Source of the DNA: GCA-002050365 sp964237235 | GTDB taxonomy: Bacteria; Acidobacteriota; Blastocatellia; Pyrinomonadales; Pyrinomonadaceae | Assembly: GCA_964237235.1 (NCBI GenBank) | Contig: CAXSGY010000006.1 | Coordinates: forward strand, 124,001 to 188,000 | Length of the DNA: 64,000 nucleotides | Reading direction: 5' to 3' | Shown here: positions 26,057 through 33,481 of the stretch, piece after piece | Layout of the letters: each line of letters starts with the position of its first letter | Numbering within the stretch: position 1 is the stretch's first letter | The notes under the pieces: generated by a model | The model's input: only the letters and a program-made list of their open reading frames with translations | Databases searched by the model: none | Told to the model about the DNA's origin: nothing | Translations under genes and position numbers: made by a program

Positions 26057-28030
26057 TTACGAATTTTCGTCGTCTTCGTGAATTTCCAAAAACGATTCGC
26101 CTTTTTTGATTTGCGCGTCCAGATTATGCACCGTATTTTGCCGGTCGGAATTTTCCGGCTTCTGATCGGTATATGGCTGTGGAACTTGCGGCGCGCCGTC
26201 TTTGATTGGCAAACCGGCTTGTTTGGCTTCTTCGGCGACCGCGGCGGCTTTCGCTTTGCCTTTCGTGTAATCGCGTTTTCTCGGTTCGATCAAACCGACA
26301 TCAACCGCTTCGTAGCTTAAAATCGGCGTTTCGGCGGACCACTCGGCAATCGTCGTTTTCATAAACCGTTCGTCGTCGCGGTCCGGGAAATCGGGTTTGT
26401 AATGCGCGCCGCGCGATTCGTCGCGGTTGAGCGCGCCCAAGGTTATAACGCGGGCGAGTTCGAGCATATTTTTTAATTGCCGCGCGTGCGGAACGGCTTG
26501 CGTCGCCCACAAATTTGAATCGTTGATCGAGATATGTTTAAAGCGATCCTGCAATTCGAGCAGCTTATCGTCGGTCGCCTTCAAACGGTCGTTGTAACGA
26601 ACGACCGTGACGTTATCGGTCATCCATTTGCCCATTTCTTCGTGGATTTTATATTGATTTTCCGTTCCCGTCTGACGAATTAATTGGTCGTTGATTTCCT
26701 GCTGGCGTTTTAATTCGGATTGGTGAACGCCGTTCGTTTCGGTGTTTTTACGCTCGACGTTTTTGGCGTATTCAATCGCCGACGGCGCGGCGACGAAACC
26801 GCCGTAAACGCAACTCACCAGAGAATTTGCGCCCAAACGGTTCGCGCCGTGAATCGAATAATCGCATTCGCCCGCCGCAAACAATCCGGGAATATTCGTG
26901 CGCTGCTCGAAATCAACCCACAAACCGCCCATCGAATAATGCACGCCGGGAAAAATTCGCATCGGCACAAAGCGCGGATCGTCGCCGACGAACATCTCGT
27001 AAATCTCCAAAATCGCGCCGAGCTTTTCAGTCAAAATATTCGCCGGAATATGCGTCAAATCGAGATAGACCTGATTTTCGCCGTTCACGCCTTTGCCTTC
27101 GATACAAATCTGAAAAATCTCGCGCGTCGCAATGTCGCGCGGCACAAGATTGCCGTAAGCCGGATATTTTTCTTCGAGAAAATAACTGCGTTCCGCTTCG
27201 GGAATGCTTTGCGGAGTGCGTTTATCTTCCGGGTTGCGCGGAACCCAAACCCGACCGCCTTCGCCGCGCGCCGACTCGCTCATCAAGCGCAATTTATCTT
27301 CGCCCGGAATCGAAGTCGGATGAACCTGTATAAATTCGCCGTTCGCATATTTTGCGCCCTGCTGGTAACACGCGCTCGTCGCGCTGCCGGTGCAAACCAT
27401 CGAATTGGTTGATTTGCCGAAAATCAAACCGGGTCCGCCGGTCGCCATAATCACCGCGTCGGCGTTGAAAACTTTCAGTTCGAGCGTCTGCAGATTCATC
27501 GCCACCAGCCCGCGGCAAACCTGATAATCGTCGAGGACGAGCGACATCATTTCCCAGCCTTCGTATTTGGTAACTTTGCCATCCGATTCAAAACGACGCA
27601 CTTGTTCGTCGAGCGCGTAGAGAAGCTGTTGTCCGGTTGACGCGCCGGCGAATGCCGTTCGGTGATGCAAAGTTCCGCCGAACCTGCGAAAATCCAGAAG
27701 TCCTTCTTTGGTGCGCGAAAACGGAACGCCCATTCGGTCGAACAGATAAATAATCGCCGGAGCCATTTCGCACATCGCTTTGACCGGCGGCTGGTTCGCC
27801 AGAAAGTCGCCGCCGTAAACCGTGTCGTCGAAATGCTTGAACGTCGAATCGCCTTCGCCTTTCGTATTGACCGCGCCGTTGATGCCGCCCTGCGCGCACA
27901 CCGAATGCGAACGCTTGACCGGCACGACCGACAGCAAATCTACGTCGTGTCCGGCTTCGGCGATTTTCATCGCCGAAGCAAGTCCCGCCAAACCGCCGCC
28001 AACAACCGCTATTTTGATTTTCGATGCCAT
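26057..28030 (-). CDS. sdhA: succinate dehydrogenase/fumarate reductase flavoprotein subunit
   Basis: A 657-residue catalytic subunit of complex II. The FAD-binding N-terminus VVGGGLAGLASAMKIAEAG, the flavinylation region HSVCAQGGINGA and the catalytic-site stretch HPTSIPG are seen. GGLWVDFEQRTNIPGLFAAGE and HGANRLGANSL are further hallmarks. The C-terminus has a lysine-rich tail of about 60 residues. Length and style fit the longer SdhA of the Bacteroidetes/delta-type enzyme. The gene follows sdhC by 21 bp. Confidence 0.95.
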   Translation of the reverse strand: MASKIKIAVVGGGLAGLASAMKIAEAGHDVDLLSVVPVKRSHSVCAQGGINGAVNTKGEGDSTFKHFDDTVYGGDFLANQPPVKAMCEMAPAIIYLFDRMGVPFSRTKEGLLDFRRFGGTLHHRTAFAGASTGQQLLYALDEQVRRFESDGKVTKYEGWEMMSLVLDDYQVCRGLVAMNLQTLELKVFNADAVIMATGGPGLIFGKSTNSMVCTGSATSACYQQGAKYANGEFIQVHPTSIPGEDKLRLMSESARGEGGRVWVPRNPEDKRTPQSIPEAERSYFLEEKYPAYGNLVPRDIATREIFQICIEGKGVNGENQVYLDLTHIPANILTEKLGAILEIYEMFVGDDPRFVPMRIFPGVHYSMGGLWVDFEQRTNIPGLFAAGECDYSIHGANRLGANSLVSCVYGGFVAAPSAIEYAKNVERKNTETNGVHQSELKRQQEINDQLIRQTGTENQYKIHEEMGKWMTDNVTVVRYNDRLKATDDKLLELQDRFKHISINDSNLWATQAVPHARQLKNMLELARVITLGALNRDESRGAHYKPDFPDRDDERFMKTTIAEWSAETPILSYEAVDVGLIEPRKRDYTKGKAKAAAVAEEAKQAGLPIKDGAPQVPQPYTDQKPENSDRQNTVHNLDAQIKKGESFLEIHEDDENS

Positions 28031-28051
28031 AAATTTTTATTCAAACCAGAC

Positions 28052-28783
28052 TTAAAATTTCCCTGATCTGTTCGGTTCAACCACCTTCTTTTCCTTCAAT
28101 TCGCCGCACATCGCCTGCGGAAACAAACCGCACGGGCGAACGAATGCGACCGCCGCGTTGATGCCGACCGCCGATAAGCTGACAGCCAGAAAAACAGAAG
28201 CGTAAAGCGCGTATTTCTGAGCTTTTTCGCCGATTAAAATGCCCCAGTCAACCGCGAACAAAAAGAAGCCGTAAGCCAGATGCCACGCGGTCGCCATAAT
28301 GCCTAAGAAATAAAAAATTAAAATCGCAACGCTTTGAAATTCCGCCGAAACAATCGCAAACGCGCGGTCGGCATTGCCGGCAACCGGCTGCCCGTAGGAC
28401 TGCAATCCGGGAATCGCGCCGAACCGCATATTCAAAAGATGAAACAAAATAAACACGAATAGAAAAACGCCGGTGACGCGCTGAAAAATATAAAACCAGT
28501 TGCGCCCGTAATTGTAATTTACCGCATTCGCGCGCGCTTCCATTGAGATAAAAATTCCGTAAACCGAATGAAACACGAGCGGCAGAAAAATCCCGAAAAT
28601 CTCAACAAACAGCAGATACGGAATATGATGGATGTCGCTGACGGCATCGTTAAAAACCTTGTCGCCGCTCATTGCCTTCGAGTTTGTGAACATATGCCCG
28701 AAAAAGAACAGTCCAAGCGGCACGATGCCCGTCAGTTGATGCAGCTTCCGCATCAAAAAAGTTTTGCTGATTTTGATAGCCAT
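28052..28783 (-). CDS. sdhC: succinate dehydrogenase cytochrome b558 subunit
   Basis: A 243-residue integral membrane subunit with five hydrophobic segments, of the single-polypeptide type B class that carries two haems b. The conserved helix starts with KLHQLTGIVPLGLFFFGHM (candidate haem ligand His), with later His residues in VFHSVYG, LFHLLN and AWHLAYG. No separate sdhD is present, as expected for this class. It anchors SdhAB and passes electrons to or from quinone. It is the first gene of the sdh operon and faces a divergent LysR gene across 246 bp. Confidence 0.9.
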   Translation of the reverse strand: MAIKISKTFLMRKLHQLTGIVPLGLFFFGHMFTNSKAMSGDKVFNDAVSDIHHIPYLLFVEIFGIFLPLVFHSVYGIFISMEARANAVNYNYGRNWFYIFQRVTGVFLFVFILFHLLNMRFGAIPGLQSYGQPVAGNADRAFAIVSAEFQSVAILIFYFLGIMATAWHLAYGFFLFAVDWGILIGEKAQKYALYASVFLAVSLSAVGINAAVAFVRPCGLFPQAMCGELKEKKVVEPNRSGKF

Positions 28784-28947
28784 AACTAATTTTCGGTTTT
28801 AGATTTTCGGATTGCGTTTTATATTCTCAAATTCTAAGTCGAATTTCGAAAATCGGCAATCTGAATTTCGCACATAGTATCTTACGAACTTTCTTTGATA
28901 AGATAAAATGAATTATATTGCACGAATTGTGTAGAAAAACTTATTAT

Positions 28948-29026
28948 TCATTTATCGTTGAATATTTATCATTTACCGCAATTGCCCGAACCGTTGCTGA
29001 ATGACCAATGATAAGTGACAAATGAA
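28948..29026. repeat. imperfect inverted repeat upstream of the LysR gene
   Basis: TTCATTTATCG...TTATCATT at the left is complementary, with gaps, to AATGATAAGTGACAAATGAA at the right. The right arm touches the start of the LysR gene, so this element forms part of its leader. Confidence 0.5.
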
Positions 29027-29029
29027 AAG

Positions 29030-29914
29030 ATGCACGTCGAAACATTAAAAGTATTCATTGATCTGGTTGATATGCAGAGTTTTTCGCTCGCGGCTGAGCG
29101 CAATTTTGTCACTCAATCAGCGGTCAGCCAGCAGATTCGGTCATTGGAAGATAAATTTAAACGGCGTTTACTTGAAAGAGTGCGCGGGCGGCGCGAAGTC
29201 AAATTGACGGCGGCGGGCGAAGTTTTTTATCGTGAGGCGAAAACCGTTTTAGCAAGCTACGACGGGCTTCAGGAATCGATGCGCGGCTTGATCGGCAAAA
29301 TCAGCGGCACGGTCAAAGTCGCCACCGTCTATTCGGTCGGGCTGCACGAATTGCCGCCGAAGGTGCGCGAATTTATGTCGAAGTTTCCGCACGCGAAAAT
29401 TGATTTGGAATATTCGAGAACGACGCGCGTCGTCCGCGACGTTTTGAACGGCACGGTCGAACTCGGCGTGGTCGCCTTTCCCGAACCGAAGCGCGGCTTG
29501 ACGGTCGTGCCGATGGCGAGCGACCGCCTCGTTTTAATCTGCCCGCCCGAACACGAATTCGCCGGGCGCAAAAAAGTCAAAGTCAAAGAATTGCAGGGAC
29601 GCGATTTCGTTCTTTTCGAGCGCGACATTCCGACGCGCAAGGCGACCGATAAAATCCTGAAATCCTACGGCGTGGAAATCCGCAAAGCCGCCGAATTCGA
29701 CAACATCGAAACGATCAAACGCTCGGTCGAAGTCGGCTTCGGTCTGGCAATCGTGCCGCACCCGTCGGTAATGGACGAAGAAAAAAACAACCAGCTAAAA
29801 GTCATCGAACTCGCCGAAAAAGACTGGATTCGTCCCGTCGGCGTAGTTTACCGAACCGACCGGACGCTCTCCGTCGCGGCGAAAAAATTTGTTCAGCTTT
29901 TGGAAAACAAATAA
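29030..29914 (+). CDS. LysR-family transcriptional regulator
   Basis: A 294-residue LysR regulator. The N-terminal winged helix-turn-helix is clear (LKVFIDLVDMQSFSLAAERN, then TQSAVSQQIRSLE). The rest is the two-lobed periplasmic-binding-like effector domain with a typical VGFGLAIVPHPS segment. ATG 29030 is chosen because the five codons before it (GTG 29015) lie in a repeat. It is divergent from sdhC; LysR proteins often control the divergent neighbour, so regulation of the sdh operon is a reasonable but unproven guess. The effector is unknown; the overall style is CysB/CbbR-like. Confidence 0.88.
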   Translation: MHVETLKVFIDLVDMQSFSLAAERNFVTQSAVSQQIRSLEDKFKRRLLERVRGRREVKLTAAGEVFYREAKTVLASYDGLQESMRGLIGKISGTVKVATVYSVGLHELPPKVREFMSKFPHAKIDLEYSRTTRVVRDVLNGTVELGVVAFPEPKRGLTVVPMASDRLVLICPPEHEFAGRKKVKVKELQGRDFVLFERDIPTRKATDKILKSYGVEIRKAAEFDNIETIKRSVEVGFGLAIVPHPSVMDEEKNNQLKVIELAEKDWIRPVGVVYRTDRTLSVAAKKFVQLLENK

Positions 29915-29982
29915 TCAATTCCGTTTTTTACGCTCGTTTACTTTGTTTAGAAAAATCGCTTTCTTCTCGTAGCTTTCCAACA

Positions 29983-30273
29983 ATGAAATTTCCGTATCAA
30001 ATTTTTGTCGCCGACAATCATCGCTATCGAGACGAAACCGCAAATTATAAGTTAGGTGATTTCGATTCGTTTGAAGAAGCCGTTGATGTCTGTAAGAAGA
30101 TTGTTGACGATTTTTTGCAACGCAGCTACAAAGAAGGCGCGACCGCCGCCGAGCTTCATCAAAATTATATAAATTTCGGCGAAGACCCGTTTATCGTCGG
30201 CGCATCCGCGCCTTTCAAATTTTCGGCTTGGGATTACGCAAAGCAAAAATGCTCGCAGATTTGCGGAGAATAG
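29983..30273 (+). CDS. small hypothetical protein
   Basis: A 96-residue soluble protein beginning MKFPYQIFVADNHRYRD. It is acidic, with a central helix (FDSFEEAVDVCKKIVDDFL) and a C-terminus SAWDYAKQKCSQICG containing two Cys. The look (YxVFVADNFHYMD...) is of a common small family found in proteobacteria and Acidobacteriota with no known role. It lies 68 bp after the LysR gene on the same strand. Confidence 0.6.
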   Translation: MKFPYQIFVADNHRYRDETANYKLGDFDSFEEAVDVCKKIVDDFLQRSYKEGATAAELHQNYINFGEDPFIVGASAPFKFSAWDYAKQKCSQICGE

Positions 30274-30419
30274 CCGAGTTTTTTGAAGGAAATCTCACAA
30301 TCGAGATTGCTCTCAATCGCTTTTATCAAATTAGAATGAAGTTACCCGCAAATTATTAAGCATATTTCCGAATTTTGAAAATCCATCTCGCAGAACATTT
30401 AAAGACTCGCTAATTTTTC

Positions 30420-30448
30420 TTGACTTCTGAAATCAAGCCACATATTAT
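30420..30448 (+). promoter_or_regulatory. possible sigma-70-like promoter in an AT-rich gap
   Basis: TTGACT (30420-30425) and TATTAT (30443-30448) are 17 bp apart. The surrounding gap 30274-30776 is AT-rich and holds no convincing gene; a 73-codon basic ORF at 30500-30721 has no family resemblance. The promoter could serve the small membrane protein at 30777. Confidence 0.4.
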
Positions 30449-30776
30449 TCAACTCAGACGCACAATTTTTTTAAAACTTATAATTTTCAATATTCTTTTA
30501 TGCGTCTGTCTCAATTTCTTTCACCTCTAAAAATTCATCGTTGGTTAAACTTGCGGCAAACTGCATCCGACCTTTATACAACACGTCAAAGGAAACCAAA
30601 ATTATTTGTCAATACAAACAAGAAGCTATTGTCGAAGCGACCTTTTAAGTCAAAGGAAAAACGCAATAAGGGAGCGTTTATTTTTACTAACCAAACAAAA
30701 CATCGAATGGCGTATGAATGACGTAAATCTTTCTCAAATTTTGAAGTGCGCTCCATAGAAACCGTTATCGCGCGAT

Positions 30777-31067
30777 ATGCATACTGAGAAATTATTAAAA
30801 AAAGCGTTGCTCGTTAGACACAGAGGGTTTATAAACCTGATAGTTTTTCTCATTTGGGAATTTGTTTTCAAAGCCGGAGTCATATTGTTTTTATTATATG
30901 TCCTGGGTATGGTTTTGTTTGATTATAAAAGAATGATAGCTCTCGGTATCGGGGAAAGCATAAAAGAAGCCGCCAATGATTCAATCGTTGCCATTCTTAT
31001 ACTCGGGTTAATTCCAGTCATAATTGGCGGTGTTTGCATAGAGTATATCTATCGTAAACATAAATAA
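30777..31067 (+). CDS. small two-helix membrane protein
   Basis: A 96-residue protein with two clear hydrophobic segments (about residues 20-48 and 70-90) separated by a short charged loop (DYKRMIALGIGESIKEA), and a basic C-terminus (YRKHK). No family recognised. It sits in an AT-rich stretch whose base use differs from the surroundings. Confidence 0.45.
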   Translation: MHTEKLLKKALLVRHRGFINLIVFLIWEFVFKAGVILFLLYVLGMVLFDYKRMIALGIGESIKEAANDSIVAILILGLIPVIIGGVCIEYIYRKHK

Positions 31068-31163
31068 TTAATGTCAGAAATCAGTCATAGTTGAAAGCAG
31101 GAGATTATAGAAATCCAGTTAAATTACCTTAATAAAATTATCGTGTATGAATTATGGTTAATT

Positions 31164-31586
31164 ATGTTACCGACAAATTTGATTACACTAAGTTGTTTTC
31201 CATTTTTTTTGTTTATGAGCGTGTGTTCACACACAGTTATCTACGGGCAAACCGAAAGCGAAAAACCAATCACCTGCGAATACTTTAAAGCGATTTTTGA
31301 TAATATGATTTATGAAAATAATAACTTGATGCTGGTGACGAAAAGCGGCAAGCGTCCTTTTACGATTTTTGTCGTTGCGCCGGGCAATCGAAAAGATTCA
31401 AACCTAAAAACTTCCGGCAGATTGGTCAAAGCGTTGAACGGTTATTTCACGAGCAAAAAATTAGATTTATCGCGTTACATCGTGGTCGAAGCAAAACAGC
31501 GGAAAGGCTTCGGAACTTTGCAGATTTATTTTTTGGACAATGTGCAGAATATAGTTTTTAATAACGATATTTTTTTGTGTCCGTGA
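31164..31586 (+). CDS. secreted hypothetical protein
   Basis: A protein of about 140 residues with a signal peptide (LITLSCFPFFLFMSVCSH) and a mature domain starting near TESEKPITCEYF. The body has the pattern FIVV-type strands and a helix-rich middle and ends in FLCP; two Cys could pair. Small proteins of this kind are found in related genomes without function. The frame is also open from GTG 31143. It is in the same AT-rich patch as the previous gene. Confidence 0.5.
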   Translation: MLPTNLITLSCFPFFLFMSVCSHTVIYGQTESEKPITCEYFKAIFDNMIYENNNLMLVTKSGKRPFTIFVVAPGNRKDSNLKTSGRLVKALNGYFTSKKLDLSRYIVVEAKQRKGFGTLQIYFLDNVQNIVFNNDIFLCP

Positions 31587-31616
31587 AATTTCCTTCGTCT
31601 GAAAATTAATAGTTTT

Positions 31617-32870
31617 TCATTTCACCGCCGTCAAAAACGAAGTTCCGTCAAAATCGTTGAGCGCGTTTTTGAGCTGCGGGACGAGCGTTTCGGGATCAAG
31701 GTAATTTTTGCCGAGAATTTTGCGAAACTTTTTTTGTTTCGACTGCAAAGTCAATTCTTTGAGCATCGCGCTGCAAAACGCCGTGACGAGTTCGGGCGCG
31801 AATTGTTTGCCCGCGTTTCTTTGCAAATCTTCGACGATTTCATCTGCCGCGCGGCGGCGTTTATACGGTCGGTCGGTCGTCATCGCGTCGAACGAATCGG
31901 CGAGACAGACGATTTTGGCGATGAACGGAATTTCGCGGTCTTCGAGTTCGTCCGGGTAACCGCGCCCGTCAAGACGTTCGTGATGATATTTGGCGGCGAG
32001 CGGCACGTCGGCGTATGGATGATGAATCGGCAGAAGGATTTCGTAACCGATTCCCGGATGCTTGTTTAATTCGGCGGATTCTTTGGCGTTGATGCGATAC
32101 GGCGCGTTGATGATGTTGCGGTCAACGGTCAATTTTCCGACATCGTGCAAATAGCCGGCGATGGCTGCGCCTTCGACTTCGTCGTCATTCCAACCGAGTT
32201 CCGAAGCGATGATTTCCGAGTATTTGCCGACGCGCACCGAATGTCCTTCGGTGTATGTGTCTTTGCAGTCAATCGCTTTGGCAAACGCCTTCACGGTATC
32301 TTTGTATGTTTGGCGCAGATCGTCGTAAAGCCGCCGGTTTTCGTCGGCGCGGCGTTCGAGTTCCGCCATCAGATTCCTCTGCGCGACGGCAACGCCGATG
32401 TGCCGCGCCATCGCGCAAATGATGTCTTTATCGTAACTCGTATAAGGCTCGCCATTGGCTTTTTCGCCCAAAAGAACCACGCCGACGATTTCGTCCCGAA
32501 TCACGAGCGGCACGAGCAATTCGATTTTTTTCTTTTCAAAGCTGCGGTCGTAAATCTGAAAAAAAGGCAAAACCTTTGCCTGCGACGTTTCAATCGCCGC
32601 CAAACCGTTCGTCAAAAATTGTCGTTCGTCTTCGTAACACAAAGTCATTCCGAGCGGAAAATCGTCGCCGAGACCGCGCACGGCGAGCATATTCAATTCG
32701 TGTCCGAACCGCGAATAACGCGCCACGCCGCCGCGCATAATCGCCAAACTTCCCAGAAGAAGATGCAGGGACGTGCGAATCGTTTCCTGAAAATTATTTT
32801 TCCGGGAAACTTCCTGCCCAAGCTCCGCGAGCGCGCCGAAAGTGTGAATTAATTTTTGTTGATTCTCCAT
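31617..32870 (-). CDS. GAF / HD-GYP domain cyclic di-GMP phosphodiesterase
   Basis: A 417-residue signalling protein. A GAF sensor domain covers about residues 20-165, a coiled linker 165-200, and an HD-GYP domain 200-370. The HD dyad is H242-D243 in LHDVGK, followed by HPGIGYEIL, HHERLDGRGYP (GYP at 304-306) and LADSFDAMTTDRPYK. HD-GYP enzymes hydrolyse cyclic di-GMP to GMP. No transmembrane helix. It is the last gene of a minus-strand signalling cluster with a STAS protein, an ATPase fusion and a diguanylate cyclase. Its upstream region is the decamer inverted-repeat array at 32891-33100. Confidence 0.88.
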   Translation of the reverse strand: MENQQKLIHTFGALAELGQEVSRKNNFQETIRTSLHLLLGSLAIMRGGVARYSRFGHELNMLAVRGLGDDFPLGMTLCYEDERQFLTNGLAAIETSQAKVLPFFQIYDRSFEKKKIELLVPLVIRDEIVGVVLLGEKANGEPYTSYDKDIICAMARHIGVAVAQRNLMAELERRADENRRLYDDLRQTYKDTVKAFAKAIDCKDTYTEGHSVRVGKYSEIIASELGWNDDEVEGAAIAGYLHDVGKLTVDRNIINAPYRINAKESAELNKHPGIGYEILLPIHHPYADVPLAAKYHHERLDGRGYPDELEDREIPFIAKIVCLADSFDAMTTDRPYKRRRAADEIVEDLQRNAGKQFAPELVTAFCSAMLKELTLQSKQKKFRKILGKNYLDPETLVPQLKNALNDFDGTSFLTAVK

Positions 32871-32890
32871 TTAATAAGCTTTCAGAGTTG

Positions 32891-33100
32891 CGGATAGTTA
32901 CAGGAAGTTACAGGAAGTTTCAGGAAGTTGCAGAGAGTTGCAGAGTTAGAGAATTGTTAGACAAATCTTATTATTACTTAACAATTCTCCGACAATATAA
33001 TCTCCATAACTTTCTGCAACTTCCTGAAACTATCCGCAACTTCCTGAAACTTCCTGAAACTTTCCAAAACTTTCCAAAACTATCCGCAATTTTCCGTAAC
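32891..33100. repeat. paired, inverted arrays of a 10-bp repeat
   Basis: The left array (about 32891-32945) has five or six head-to-tail 10-bp units of the type CAGGAAGTTN. The right array (about 33011-33100) has nine units of the inverse type TTCCTGAAAC, with variants CTATCCGCAA and TTTCCAAAAC. Between them is a smaller inverted repeat (GAGAATTGTTA at 32949-32959, TAACAATTCTC at 32979-32989). The whole 210 bp could fold into a long cruciform or RNA hairpin. The right array runs into the 3' end of the STAS gene. Confidence 0.85.
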
Positions 33101-33406
33101 TTCAACGTGATTTGTTAAGCCGAGCATTTCAAAAAGTTGTATGGTGTCGTTATTAACGTCCGAGAAAACGATTGACGCGCCGGCGGTTTCAGCCGCGTCA
33201 ATCACGCCTAACAAAATAGAAACGCCGATGCTGTTGACGATTTCGGTTTCGGCGAAATTGACGACGAGCTTCCGGCAGCCTTCGTCGAGCTGCCGGCGGC
33301 ATTCGCGTTCGATACGTTCGCCGCTTAATTTATTCAGATAATCGGTGGCGAAAACAGTTGAAGTTTCGCCTGTTTTTTTGACAGGAATTTTATATTCTGC
33401 GTTCAC
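33080..33406 (-). CDS. STAS-domain anti-sigma-factor antagonist
   Basis: A 108-residue SpoIIAA/RsbV-like protein. The phosphorylatable serine is S59 in NSIGVSIL, corresponding to the D-S-x-G loop of the family with Asn for Asp. In partner switching the unphosphorylated protein binds an anti-sigma kinase and frees the sigma factor or another target. The gene immediately upstream encodes a protein with an RsbW-type ATPase domain, the likely kinase. The last codons are read from the decamer repeat array. Confidence 0.85.
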   Translation of the reverse strand: MNAEYKIPVKKTGETSTVFATDYLNKLSGERIERECRRQLDEGCRKLVVNFAETEIVNSIGVSILLGVIDAAETAGASIVFSDVNNDTIQLFEMLGLTNHVEVTENCG

Positions 33407-33481
33407 TGTTTTTTTATTTCGGGATGACCGGTTAGAATTTTAAGAACTCGAAACTAAACTTAAAATTTTAACCGCCGATTG

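Noticed and set aside
30500..30721. 73-codon plus-strand ORF
   Set aside because: Basic, low complexity, no family resemblance and no ribosome site; it lies in an AT-rich gap.
32891..33100. CRISPR-like array
   Set aside because: Units are 10 bp, head to tail without spacers, and are inverted halfway; no cas genes are present.
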